A DNA stretch of 64,000 nt from Anaerocolumna jejuensis DSM 15929. Its GTDB lineage: Bacteria > Bacillota > Clostridia > Lachnospirales > Lachnospiraceae. This document shows positions 25,190-34,389 of the stretch, one piece after another. Position numbers and translations under genes: made by a program. Under the pieces are notes generated by a model. The model did no database searches. It worked only from the letters and a program-made list of their open reading frames with translations, and was not told the origin of the DNA. The DNA lies in the NCBI RefSeq assembly GCF_900142215.1, contig NZ_FRAC01000006.1, forward strand, positions 124,001 through 188,000, given 5' to 3'. The number at the start of each line of letters is the position of its first letter. Within the stretch, counting starts at the first letter, position 1.

Positions 25190-27823
25190 TTATAATGAAA
25201 TGCTTTCGGCCTTAATGATATACCGTCCGGCAGTCAGTTCCAGATTGCTATCATAATTCCTGCTGCCTTCTTTCATTACCTCCAGAAGCCGGAAGCCCTC
25301 CGGAAGAACAAATTCAGCCAGGGCATCAAAAGGAACCTTTACTCTGAAATCGATTTGATTCCCCTGATACTCCCATTCACTCTCATACAGCCCGGCAGCG
25401 GATTGATAAGAAGCCTTTACCGATTGAAGCCTTTTATCCGGCTTTGGTGCAAGCCTTATCTTCTTAAAGCCAGCGTTGGATTCCAGCAGCTGAAAACCGC
25501 ACATGTAACGATACATCCATTCTGCAATACTTCCATAAGCATAATGGTTGAGACTGTTCATACCGGTATCGCTGATATAACCGTTAGGGAGTACGGAATT
25601 CCATCTCTCCCAGATAGTCGTTGCACCCATGTTGACTTCGTAAAGCCAGCTGGGATAATCCTCATTAAACAGCAAGGTATATGCATATTCTGTCAAGCCG
25701 TTATCGGATAAAACAGGGCAGAGGAACTGGGTTCCTACAAAGCCTGTTGTCAGGTGGAGCTTGTTCTCCTCCAGCTTCTTCTTTAAATCTCCTACCAGGC
25801 GCTCTTTATGCTCTTCCGGTACCAGCTTCCAATGAAGGGCCAGAACCATAGCCGTCTGGGTATCCACTGCAATACGTCCCGTCTTTGTAAAATATTCATT
25901 TTGGATGGCAGTCTTAATCTCCTCTGCCAGCCGGGTAAATTCTTCATAATCTTTATCTTTTCCCAGTACCTTGGCAGCTTTTGCCGTAAGCAGTGTGGAA
26001 TAGTAATAATGGGCAGATGCCACATAATAGGGGTCGGTTCCGCCAAAGGAGCTTTCCTTATCCAGATTATCCAAAGCCAGCCAGTCTGCAAAATGGAAGC
26101 CGCATTTCCAGAGCCTTTCCCCATTACAAAGAGTCTCATCCTGATTCTTCATATAACCCACCCAAAGAATCATATTTTCATACTGCTTTTCCAGTAAATC
26201 CTTATCTCCGTAATATAGATATAAATTCCAGGGAATTACCGTTGCGGCATCTCCCCACGCACAGGAGCCATTATCTGTAATCTCTTCTTTCCCGCTGATT
26301 CTCTGAATCTGCCCCAGAATATCCGGAACCACATGAGGAACAGAGCCCTTCAACTCTCTTTGCTCCAGCAGCATGTCGTACAGATATTTCCGATAGAAAG
26401 CAGGTGTGTACATATGAAAGCAGGCCGTAGCAGAAAATGCCTGGGCATCCCCTGTCCATCCCATTCTTTCATCCCTCTGGGGGCAGTCTGTGGGAACATC
26501 CAGGAAATTACCCTTCATTCCCCATTGGGTATTTTGGAACAGACGGTTTATTTTCGCATCGGAGGTAGTGATGTTTCCGGTCTTATCAAGCTCTGAATAT
26601 ACCACGCAGGCGGTATAATCCTCCAAATGTATTTCCTCCTGTCCTTCCACCTTGACATAACGGAAGCCGTAAAAGGTAAAATGAGGACGCAATACTCTTG
26701 CCTTTCCATCAGATATATAGGTATATTCCTGCTTAGCTGTCCTTAAGTTTTCGTTATAAAAGTTACCTTCCTGAAGAATTTCACCATATTGGAGAAAAAG
26801 CCTTGCACCTTCCGGCAAGGAGATATTCACCTCCGCATAGCCAGTTACTTCCTGACCAAAGTCAATTACTCTCTCCCTGGCCTTTGTATAAATCAGCCCC
26901 TTGGGTTTGATTCTTTCCATTACCTTAAGAGAGGGACTTAATCTTTCCATTACCTTTGCACGGGGCGGCTCTGCCTCTAAAGCATTACAAAAACCTTCCG
27001 TGTTCAGGTATTCCGTGTTCCAATCCTTTCTCTCAAGCCTTGCATCATATAGCTCACCGTCATAGATACTATTTTCACCAATGTGTGAAGTCCCGTAAAG
27101 CCAGGTAGTATCCGTACCTACCACCATAGAGGAACCATCCTCCATTGTGATGTGAAGCTCTCCCAGCAGCAGAAAATCCTCTCCGTAAAGCTTATCCAGC
27201 TTGTCAATGAAACCGAATCTTCCCATATACCAGGCCTTTCCCATAAGAATGGCCAACGCATTCTCTCCCTGTTTCAAATGGCTGGTGATATCATATGTCT
27301 GATATTGTATCCAGTTTCGGTAATCATTATAAAAGGGAGTCAGGATTTCCTCCTGTGCTGCTCCGTTCAAATAAAAGTTATACGCTCCCAGTCCGGTAAT
27401 GTATAGTCTTGCCGCCTTTATTCCCTTTGGTATAGTGAATTTCCTGTAAAATAAAGGGCAGGTACTAATGTCCTTAGAGGAAGTAATCCATTTTCCGGTT
27501 TTAAATTCCTTCAGTCCGGTTTCAAACCAGGCAGCTTCACTTATTCCGGTTTCTTCATTCTCTCCCTGCACCTGAACCCTCCAGTAATATCTGGTCTGCT
27601 CCTTTAGTGTAATCTCCGGAATAAATCCCAGAGAGGAAATATCCTCCCTATCCTTACTGTCATAGAGACAGTCTGAAAAGTCCTCCGACAGACTCACCTG
27701 TACTCTGGCACTTTTCTGTCTGGTACCTGTTGCTTCCTCCACTGTCCAGGTAAATACCGGTTTATCCATGGCATACCCCAGTGGATTGGTTAAATGATTC
27801 GTTCTCAAATTAACAATTTTCAT
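25190..27823 (-). CDS. Alpha-L-rhamnosidase (GH78)
   Basis: 877 residues, full length for multidomain GH78. N-terminal beta domains begin with LRTNHLTNPLG and end near TAWFETGLKE-type linkers; a carbohydrate-binding-like domain with LYITGLGAYNFYLNG follows. The catalytic (alpha/alpha)6 barrel contains DVPTDCPQRDERMGWTGDAQAF with the acidic catalytic residues, and later YEVNMGATTIWERWNS and SLNHYAYGSIAEWMYR. It removes terminal L-rhamnose from plant glycosides or pectin fragments. There is no signal peptide, so imported oligosaccharides are the likely substrate. No transporter lies alongside. Confidence 0.93.
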   Translation of the reverse strand: MKIVNLRTNHLTNPLGYAMDKPVFTWTVEEATGTRQKSARVQVSLSEDFSDCLYDSKDREDISSLGFIPEITLKEQTRYYWRVQVQGENEETGISEAAWFETGLKEFKTGKWITSSKDISTCPLFYRKFTIPKGIKAARLYITGLGAYNFYLNGAAQEEILTPFYNDYRNWIQYQTYDITSHLKQGENALAILMGKAWYMGRFGFIDKLDKLYGEDFLLLGELHITMEDGSSMVVGTDTTWLYGTSHIGENSIYDGELYDARLERKDWNTEYLNTEGFCNALEAEPPRAKVMERLSPSLKVMERIKPKGLIYTKARERVIDFGQEVTGYAEVNISLPEGARLFLQYGEILQEGNFYNENLRTAKQEYTYISDGKARVLRPHFTFYGFRYVKVEGQEEIHLEDYTACVVYSELDKTGNITTSDAKINRLFQNTQWGMKGNFLDVPTDCPQRDERMGWTGDAQAFSATACFHMYTPAFYRKYLYDMLLEQRELKGSVPHVVPDILGQIQRISGKEEITDNGSCAWGDAATVIPWNLYLYYGDKDLLEKQYENMILWVGYMKNQDETLCNGERLWKCGFHFADWLALDNLDKESSFGGTDPYYVASAHYYYSTLLTAKAAKVLGKDKDYEEFTRLAEEIKTAIQNEYFTKTGRIAVDTQTAMVLALHWKLVPEEHKERLVGDLKKKLEENKLHLTTGFVGTQFLCPVLSDNGLTEYAYTLLFNEDYPSWLYEVNMGATTIWERWNSVLPNGYISDTGMNSLNHYAYGSIAEWMYRYMCGFQLLESNAGFKKIRLAPKPDKRLQSVKASYQSAAGLYESEWEYQGNQIDFRVKVPFDALAEFVLPEGFRLLEVMKEGSRNYDSNLELTAGRYIIKAESISL

Positions 27824-28022
27824 TTCGTCTCATCCTTCCTGCGTAGTGCCGGCAATGTTTTTGCCCCGCTGATTTTATGTTACACGTAATTGTCTTAATT
27901 TTCTTGGGGTTATCTTATAGTGATGAGGGGGGGATTTTATGATAAACTGTTAAATGTGCAAAATTACTATTGAATGCTTATTACATTTCTTAGAAATAGC
28001 GCTTTGTGGAAAGTTGATTATG

Positions 28023-28481
28023 TTAATTATCATTGAAATATTCAGGTTTTAACTTTTTTAATAATGCCGGAACAGGAACCTTATTACCTTCAGTGTAATC
28101 ATGTTTTTTCCACGTTTTATCAGCTGCACGTTCCCAAAAAAATGTACCTAAATCTCCACTATAGACCCAAACACTATCGTTATCTCCCCATAAAAAGTAA
28201 AGGGTATCCCTTGTTCGAAAGAGAACTTTGGAAGAAAAGATAGCGCTCGTCCCAGGCTTTCCATCCGATATTTTAAATATATCAAATTTATTATGCTTAG
28301 TCCCATCAACGATTTCTTCTTTTATCACCAATTGATACTTTCCTGATGGCGAGGTAACCGGGTTACTCACAGTAGCCAAATCCTTCGTATCAATATTAAT
28401 GCTATTATTATTAGATTTTTGATAACCATAAGATAATATTGAAAGGATTATAAGTATAAATAATATAATTCTTATTTTCAA
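28023..28481 (-). CDS. Hypothetical membrane-anchored or secreted protein at the toxin-island end
   Basis: 152 residues. A hydrophobic N-terminal segment (residues 4-20) is followed by a low-complexity linker and a beta-rich domain with SPSGKYQLVIKEE, VLFRTRDTLYFLWGDNDSVWVYSGDLGTFFW. No lipobox Cys. The start is a TTG preceded by AAAGGAGAAG. I do not recognise the family. Its place at the end of the Rhs cassette array suggests an immunity protein that acts at the membrane, but this is inference. Confidence 0.6.
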   Translation of the reverse strand: MKIRIILFILIILSILSYGYQKSNNNSINIDTKDLATVSNPVTSPSGKYQLVIKEEIVDGTKHNKFDIFKISDGKPGTSAIFSSKVLFRTRDTLYFLWGDNDSVWVYSGDLGTFFWERAADKTWKKHDYTEGNKVPVPALLKKLKPEYFNDN

Positions 28482-28671
28482 CTTTACTTCTCCTTTTGTA
28501 ATCCATTTCCAGATAAGCTAATATGTATAGTATGTTAAAGTTGAGTTGAGGCATTTAAACAATCTCCAGTTCAATAACATAAACTCCAAGGCAGCTGTCC
28601 TTACTATTTTAATGGTACATAAATTTCAGCGTGTGGTTAATGTCTCACCAAGGCGGATGATTTATCAGTAA

Positions 28672-29084
28672 TCAATACGAAATATATAGATAGTGCTGTC
28701 CATCATTTTGCTTAACAATGAACACCCACACTTCTACGGATTTAGGAGACGACCTAAACAAGTGCTTTTTCCTTGGAATAAATTGAAAGTAACATACCTC
28801 AATGTTGTTTTTATCCATATCCCACCAGGAAACTACGTTTTCAAAGTTTGGTAAACTGTTTTTATTTTTATAATCAAATTCTTTTCCAAGGCACTTCTCA
28901 AGCATTTTCTTTATACTATCTACATTTTGTTTATTCAATAGTATTTTAGCATCAAAATAATCATCCCAACCATTATAATCAAATTTAATTATTTTAGATG
29001 AAGAAGGTAGTGAAATATCAAGCTTATTTTCAATTATATTAACTGGTTCAACTTTTTTTAAATAAAATCAACAATATACATCAT
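28672..29084 (-). pseudogene. Orphan small protein gene with a one-base frameshift near its start
   Basis: An open frame of 88 codons from an ATG at 28938 continues upstream without stops for another ~45 codons (KVEPVNIIENKLDISLPSS and onward) but has no start in that frame. A good start, ATGATG at 29079-29084 with AAGGA upstream, is in another frame and reads MYIVDF before the join. One missing T in a short T run just before an A7 tract would explain this. The product (~137 residues) ends in SVEVWVFIVKQNDGQHYLYISY. Family not recognised; probably a decaying immunity gene, 20 nt after the next cassette gene. Confidence 0.6.
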
Positions 29085-29104
29085 AGGTGTCCTTAATATA
29101 ATTA

Positions 29105-29488
29105 CTATATTGCTATCAAGTCTTCATCAAAGTAACGAGTTGATTTCCGCTTACCATTAATTGATATGTAGTATATAGGAATACCATTTTTCTGATGCCA
29201 GTTTATTTCTTCTACCGTTCCTTCCTGTGTATTGTCCTTCGCAAGCATAACCTTGCACCCTATTCCAAAACGTGGTTTATTCACAACTTTATACAAATCA
29301 TGTTTTACCCTGAATGTATTTTTGCCATATTGCAGAGTTAAAAATCCATTAACATCATCAATACAGTTAAATACCTTTCCATAAGGCAACAATTTTCTAA
29401 AGTTTTTTAAATCACCTGGAAATATAAGATGTTCGCCATCCTCAATAAACCAAGGATAAAGCCCACTTGTATTTTTATATTTACTCAC
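29105..29488 (-). CDS. Hypothetical protein, probable orphan immunity protein
   Basis: 127 residues, beta-rich, without signal or membrane segment. It starts with GTG preceded by AGAAAGGAT. Visible phrases are FPGDLKNFRKLLPYGKVFNC and a C-terminal SH3-like part (GIGCKVMLAKDNTQEGTVEEINW...YFDEDLIAI). I cannot name the family. Position among toxin-partner genes and low G+C suggest that it came with a toxin cassette whose toxin has been lost. Confidence 0.6.
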   Translation of the reverse strand: MSKYKNTSGLYPWFIEDGEHLIFPGDLKNFRKLLPYGKVFNCIDDVNGFLTLQYGKNTFRVKHDLYKVVNKPRFGIGCKVMLAKDNTQEGTVEEINWHQKNGIPIYYISINGKRKSTRYFDEDLIAI

Positions 29489-29595
29489 ACTATCATCCTT
29501 TCTGCTGATTAATACTTATCATAAGGTACATATCTTTGGAAATTTTTAGAGTACATATTTATTCCCCAAAAACCTGGTTCCAACTATTTGAGTAA

Positions 29596-30126
29596 TTAAA
29601 TTATTTGATATAGTATACCTTTACCCGAAAACATTGAACATATTTTGTTAAATAGTTCTATATCCTCAATGTTTTTATGACTATAGCCACACTCCTTTAA
29701 AGCAATTCCAATATTATAAAATACTCTCTCCCATTCATTAATAAAATCCCACTTATTCATTGAAATACTGGAAACTCGATTTAAATTATCTATTATATCT
29801 CCAACCACACAATACCAACGTGAATGAATCTCAACTATATCTTCTTTCCATTTAATAAGCCATTGACTGCAAAAAGTATCAGGTAACCAATTAATTATTA
29901 ATATCCCTTCTTGTTTCATCACAAGTTCCTGTATTACTATAATAATGTCATTTATCATATAACTTATATCATATTTATATGATAAAGGTATGCTAACATA
30001 ATTCCATACCATTATTGCTGCCTCTGTTCTCATAGGAAATATGGTTTCTATTGCTTCCATTAATTTGCTATCATTCTCGTCAACTGTCCGATTATTTATT
30101 GGTTTACACGCTTGTATATAAAACAT
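29596..30126 (-). CDS. Hypothetical protein, probable orphan immunity protein
   Basis: 176 residues, mostly alpha-helical by its hydrophobic spacing, soluble, with an AGGAGG site before the ATG. No recognised family motif. It follows an IS110-type remnant and lies among partner genes of the Rhs array, so an immunity role is plausible but not shown. Confidence 0.55.
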   Translation of the reverse strand: MFYIQACKPINNRTVDENDSKLMEAIETIFPMRTEAAIMVWNYVSIPLSYKYDISYMINDIIIVIQELVMKQEGILIINWLPDTFCSQWLIKWKEDIVEIHSRWYCVVGDIIDNLNRVSSISMNKWDFINEWERVFYNIGIALKECGYSHKNIEDIELFNKICSMFSGKGILYQII

Positions 30127-30159
30127 TTTAAAACCTCCTGCTCCGTTTTATGGCATAGG

Positions 30160-30296
30160 TTAACCATGCCATGTTCTCGTTCCATTATTACGCCGCTTCC
30201 CTTTCCCAGGCGCAATATCCGCAAAAGAAGCAAACTTATCTGCATTGGAAAAATCTATTAACGTCTCCTATCTCAACAAGTAGCTTCGCTAACATA
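30160..30296 (-). pseudogene. IS110-family transposase 3' remnant
   Basis: In two frames the minus strand reads MLAKLLVEIGDVNRF and then SNADKFASFADIAPGKGK, the pattern of the Transposase_20 domain of IS110-type transposases (EIGDxxRFxNAxxLAxFAGIAP). It is frameshifted and lacks the rest of the gene. The remainder of 30300-30440 shows nothing recognisable. Confidence 0.5.
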
Positions 30297-30441
30297 ACCT
30301 AATCTATCTGACTGAGATATCTTATAAAATATGGGCAGTTATCTAATATTTGATAACTATGAAAGTATTCGTTCTTCATTACTGATGATGCAAGAATTAG
30401 AAATTGCTCGTTAAATAAATTATAATTAAGAATCAATAACC

Positions 30442-30478
30442 TGAAAAGACAGCTATCCCAAGATAGCCGCCTTTTGTA
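30442..30478 (-). terminator. Terminator hairpin after the 174-residue partner gene
   Basis: GCTATC/GATAGC inner stem with a CCAA loop, extended by AAAG/CTTT; T's flank both sides. It lies 12 nt after the gene ending at 30490. Confidence 0.6.
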
Positions 30479-30489
30479 ATTAGAAATTA

Positions 30490-31014
30490 TTATAGTTCCT
30501 TACCATCTGCTAAAGAAATTTTGTGCTCTGTTTCATTAATTATCAAACTCATATAATTTTCATAAAGTCTAAAGTCATCGATAATATCACTATCATACAT
30601 CCATACTTTATCCCCCTTAGTAGTTAATGATTGAATACCTAACTCACAGCATACAAGTATTCTTTCTTCATTTTCAATACTTATAACATCATATACCAAC
30701 GAATCACATTGTATCTCATTAACTACTTCCTTACTTATTGTGTTGTAAAAGTAAACTGATTTATCAGATGATAAAACCATTACATTTTTATTACTGATTT
30801 TAATTCCATGGGGTATAATACCATGCCCTTCATTTAAAACTCCCACAACACTTTTTACAGAATAGATTAAAAATTCAAACACATAAAACTTATTCCTATT
30901 CTGAATATTATTACCTATAATTATTCCATCCTTTTCCTTAGTGTGTTCATTCAATTCTGACTCAGAATCTAATTCATATAGATAAATCTCATTATTAATA
31001 GTTAATAACCTCAT
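30490..31014 (-). CDS. Toxin-partner (immunity) protein, paralogue 1
   Basis: 174 residues, soluble, beta-rich, with repeated hydrophobic-strand phrases (YVFEFLIYSVKSVVGVLNEGHGIIPHG; SDKSVYFYNTISKEVV) that suggest a small propeller-like or repeat fold. It aligns end to end with the gene at 36667-37191. The second of two adjacent ATGs (31014) was chosen since GGAGG then has the same 7-nt spacing as in the paralogue. The start overlaps the stop of the adjacent toxin tip (31014-31016), typical of toxin-immunity coupling. Intact although its toxin is broken. Confidence 0.75.
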   Translation of the reverse strand: MRLLTINNEIYLYELDSESELNEHTKEKDGIIIGNNIQNRNKFYVFEFLIYSVKSVVGVLNEGHGIIPHGIKISNKNVMVLSSDKSVYFYNTISKEVVNEIQCDSLVYDVISIENEERILVCCELGIQSLTTKGDKVWMYDSDIIDDFRLYENYMSLIINETEHKISLADGKEL

Positions 31015-32520
31015 CATTTTCCTCCAAATAACGTTACAGTAATTAATTTTGCACCATCCCAAATGGACTCAACCTTAACCACGCCATTTGCTCCTGAAAG
31101 TAGTGATTCTCTAACAACCCTACCGTTTTCCTGTACTTTTAATATACTTGATAAATTGTTATAAGCTTCAGTAAGATTGTTAAGGACTATTTTTCTTCCG
31201 CTTGCGTTATCAAATATTCCAATACTATTTAATTGACGTTCCATTTCTACAGAACGCTCAATATTATGTATATTGCCTGTTGCATTACCAAATACATATT
31301 AAAGTTTTTTACCAAACTCTGGTACAGTCTTACTCGCTCCCTTTGTTAAATTTCCTATTCCACTACCAAGAGCAATATCGCGATCATATATTATTTCACC
31401 TGTCTTAACATATTTATATGCCCTTACACCACTAACCGTTGCTGTTGTAAATCCTTCAAGTACTAAAGTTGATGAAAAATCTCCTGCTATTTTAGCCCAT
31501 TCTGGGTCCATACCCATATTTAAAGCATTTTGCTTATTAATATGTCCCCATAATCCAGGCCATCTATCCCAAAGATATTTAGCAAAATTTTTAGCTTTAT
31601 TTAATGGATTTTTCGAATTCTTCATATTCAGAATATCTCGTTCATATGCTAATAACTGATTATCAGGATTACTTATATTCGTCCCCTGACCAGCTTAGCT
31701 TTATCAAAGGAACCATGACCGGATCCACCGTCATTCACCATCGTATTTTTAAATACATGCCCAGTTGGGTCAATATTAATAACCGGAATGTTGGAAGTAT
31801 AAATATAAAGATTTAAGCTAATTATGATGCTGTTATCACCTTTATAACTGTCTTCGCTTATAAACCTTCCAATTTCTGCGTCATAGTATCTGGCTTTAGC
31901 ATAGTATAATCCACTATTATCATCATACACATGTCCAGTAAAAGCAAATATGGCAACTTGAACAGTATTACCTTTATCCATTCCATCTTTACTTAGCAGT
32001 TTTCCAAACTCATCATTACTTAAGGACGCCTTCACTGCCCCAGTCTTATCCAAAATATCCGTTACCGTATTCTTCTCATCCGTCCGATAATATCCCATTA
32101 TACCATCGTTGTCAGTACTTACCAAGCCTTTCCCATAAGTAAAGTAAGAAGTCTTCGTATTCCCGCCCTCGGTGGTATCAATTGCTCCTACAATATCTCC
32201 ATAAGCAGACTGGGTATCGATAACATATTCTTTCTTATTCTTTCGGATACCATCTGACTTCACCTCAGAGCTCACCCGGTTCCCGGTTCCGTCATAGGCA
32301 TAACTGCTTGTCATACCTTTATCAGCATTTATAACCTTTGACAGCATTCCGGCAGAATCAAAGGTATAGCTTTCGGCTAACTTTCCATTCTCTTTTACCG
32401 CTCCGCCTACTCTCCTGCCTCTGTGCCAGCAGTCCGGTACTGTCATAAGTATATAGGGATTCTGCTCCATTGGAAAACTTCTTTGCCGTAACCTGTCTCG
32501 TGGTACATTAGATAATCTTA
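31014..32520 (-). pseudogene. Rhs 3' fragment with KLEYVFG-type toxin tip, copy 1 (broken)
   Basis: Reading in the minus direction: YD-repeat sequence from about 32515, a frameshift, a deletion junction at 32391-32400, then the Rhs core end (GLYYAKARYYDAEIGRFISED...), then NIDPTGHVF. A frameshift near 31690 precedes a linker (AYERDILNMKNSKN...ALGSGIGNLTKGASKTVPEFGKKL). A TAA at 31299-31301 replaces the GAA found in copy 2, before YVFGNATGNIHNIERSVEMERQ and the final VRESLLSGANGVVKVESIWDG. No start codon with ribosome site, signal peptide or promoter. The tip occurs in other Gram-positive polymorphic toxins as far as I recall, but I cannot name its activity. Confidence 0.75.
31860..31994. repeat. 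135-bp Rhs-core repeat (with 34181-34315)
   Basis: Collinear with 34181-34315 at a constant offset of 2321, with only a few substitutions by eye. Encodes the end of the Rhs core (SEDxY... back to MDKGNTVQVAIFAFTGHVYDD). Confidence 0.85.
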
Positions 32521-32668
32521 AACATAATCGTAGTGTTTCATTGAATGCCATTATCAGTTATGCGAAATACTGGATTTCATTGAAAAAGATGTTATTGCAT
32601 TTATTCAAGATAACAATTAATCAGAGTATTTTACTTGGTAATTTCAAAAACAGTTTTATAATACAAAT

Positions 32669-32702
32669 ATGGGCAAAACCACTGTAAAGTGACCTTGCCC
32701 AT
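32669..32702 (-). terminator. Terminator after the CPCC protein gene
   Basis: ATGGGCA/TGCCCAT outer stem with an inner GTCAC/GTGG(T) pairing; T-rich minus-strand continuation. Confidence 0.65.
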
Positions 32703-32751
32703 GTAAATTATTTAAATCTTATAAAAGTAATAAACATTAGGTAATCTCTTA

Positions 32752-33015
32752 TTAGTTATATTTATTAATTTCTTCATCCGTTGGTTTTCTATTGAAATCT
32801 TTACCAATATACTCTTTTTTAGATACTCCATATAGCTTGTAATTTTCTTGAGCTTCCACTAAAGATAACTTATTCGCGCCTATAACTTTATCAGGATTAC
32901 AATGAGCAACTTCATCATATTGCCATAAGCATACTTCGCATATCTCTGTAATGATTTCATCTTCTTTATCAATGGTATAATATCCACAGCAAGGGCATTT
33001 GATTTTATAATTCAT
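32752..33015 (-). CDS. Cysteine-rich CPCC-family protein, probable immunity protein
   Basis: 87 residues. CPCCGYYTID near the N-terminus and a second pair in ICEVCLWQYDE give a four-cysteine zinc-ribbon-like domain typical of the CPCC family, whose members commonly sit beside polymorphic toxins. AGGAGG precedes the ATG. The toxin tip stops only 9 nt upstream, so the two were made as a pair. Immunity to that tip is the natural inference. Confidence 0.75.
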   Translation of the reverse strand: MNYKIKCPCCGYYTIDKEDEIITEICEVCLWQYDEVAHCNPDKVIGANKLSLVEAQENYKLYGVSKKEYIGKDFNRKPTDEEINKYN

Positions 33016-33024
33016 ACATCCTCC

Positions 33025-34385
33025 TTATTTAGGTTTATATCTATTAACTTGATCAATCCAATAATTCAAACCATTTTCAGGTTTAAAGTAAGTTGATATA
33101 CCACCATATTGGTTTACTATTGCAAACTCATTAGTTTTAATATCATACCTGAAATAAGTACCTCTTTCAGATACAAAACTTTGGGTTGTTGTTGTTGTGG
33201 GTTTTTTCTTAACAAAATTTCTGGCACCTGCAAGATATTCTTCTTCTGTTTTATATCCGAAGTCTCCACCATGGTCCATGAAGTGTGATGTGAGTCTTTT
33301 ACCATTCTTGAAATCAGCACCTAAATTTCTTGTACCTTCATAAGATTTACCTGCTCCCTTTACAGTATTCTTAGCCCTATTCCAACCAGCTTTTCCACTA
33401 TTTTTATAGTATTTATTTCCACCTGATTCTAAATAGAAGGGATTTTCTCCTGTACCATTACCATTTTTATATGGATTAAATACCCTTAAATAAAGCAAGG
33501 ACTCTCTTTCTGCTTCCATTTGCTTGTTATAGTAAAATCCAGCGAGCCATAAGGAATACCCTTTCTTCTCAAGACGATAACTTAATTTTAGTATATTTAT
33601 ACCGTTTTCTGAAAGTCCATATTTATGCGCAACCTTTGCACTTATTGAATTACTGGTCTTATTAAATAGCTTATCTAAATTACCGATCCTTTGTAAGGCA
33701 TAACCATAACCTATCTCTCCATATTCCTTTACCAGGCTTTCTTTATAGTTCTGTATGGCTGGATTATACTGATTATAACCAGCTTTACTCCTCACCTGGG
33801 ATACCGTAAGCCGATTGCTGTTTAAGGTTCTGATATCGTTGTTCTTGGATTTTAGCTTTAATTTTTTCTTTAAGAACTCAAAAGGTCCTTCCTTGTAATT
33901 GAAATCATGTGCAAACTAACGGTCATCTATAATGATTTCACCTTTATAGACTGCAAGTTCTTCTATATTATAAACTCTATACTTTTTATTGGCTGATACA
34001 TTTACATGCCCTCTTCTTGCATCATAGGTATAACTGCCCTTTGTATATCGTAATATTGTACTCAGCTTCCACAAATCATGACCGGTAGGATCCACATGAA
34101 TGATCGGATTATTCTGAACATATATATACAGATTCAAACTGCCCGGATTCTCTGCCTGTCCCTGATAGGTGTCTTCGCTGATAAACCTTCCAATTTCTGC
34201 GTCATAGTATCTGGCTTTAGCATAGTATAATCCAGTATTATCATCATACACATGTCCAGTAAAAGCAAATATGGCAACTTGAACAGTATTACCTTTATCC
34301 ACTCCATCTTTACTTTAGGCTACTGTCTGACCTCACCTCTGAACTTACCCTGTTACCGGCTCCGTCATAAACGTAACTGCTTGTC
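33025..34385 (-). pseudogene. Rhs 3' fragment with HFxxH-type nuclease-like tip (nonsense-broken)
   Basis: Begins with a scrap of YD repeat (SSYVYDGAGNRVSSEV) around 34320-34385, then a stop, then the Rhs core end and DPTGHDLWKLSTI. TAG at 33916-33918 replaces the Gln codon in DDRQFAHDFN of the sister cassette. The open part (33025-33795, extendable upstream) contains the shared pre-tip and a different end: LTSHFMDHGGDFGYKTEEEYLAGARNF, then FRYDIKTNEFAIVNQYGGISTYFKP. This end resembles BECR-type ribonuclease tips that use conserved His residues; the assignment is by pattern only. No start or signal is present, so it is probably silent. Confidence 0.7.
33356..34190. repeat. 835-bp pre-tip repeat (with 40162-40996)
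   Basis: Collinear with 40162-40996 at a constant offset of 6806 without net indels; few substitutions, one of which makes the stop at 33916. Encodes the shared core end and pre-tip region; the two copies diverge sharply into different tips at the low-coordinate end. Confidence 0.88.
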
Positions 34386-34389
34386 TTCT

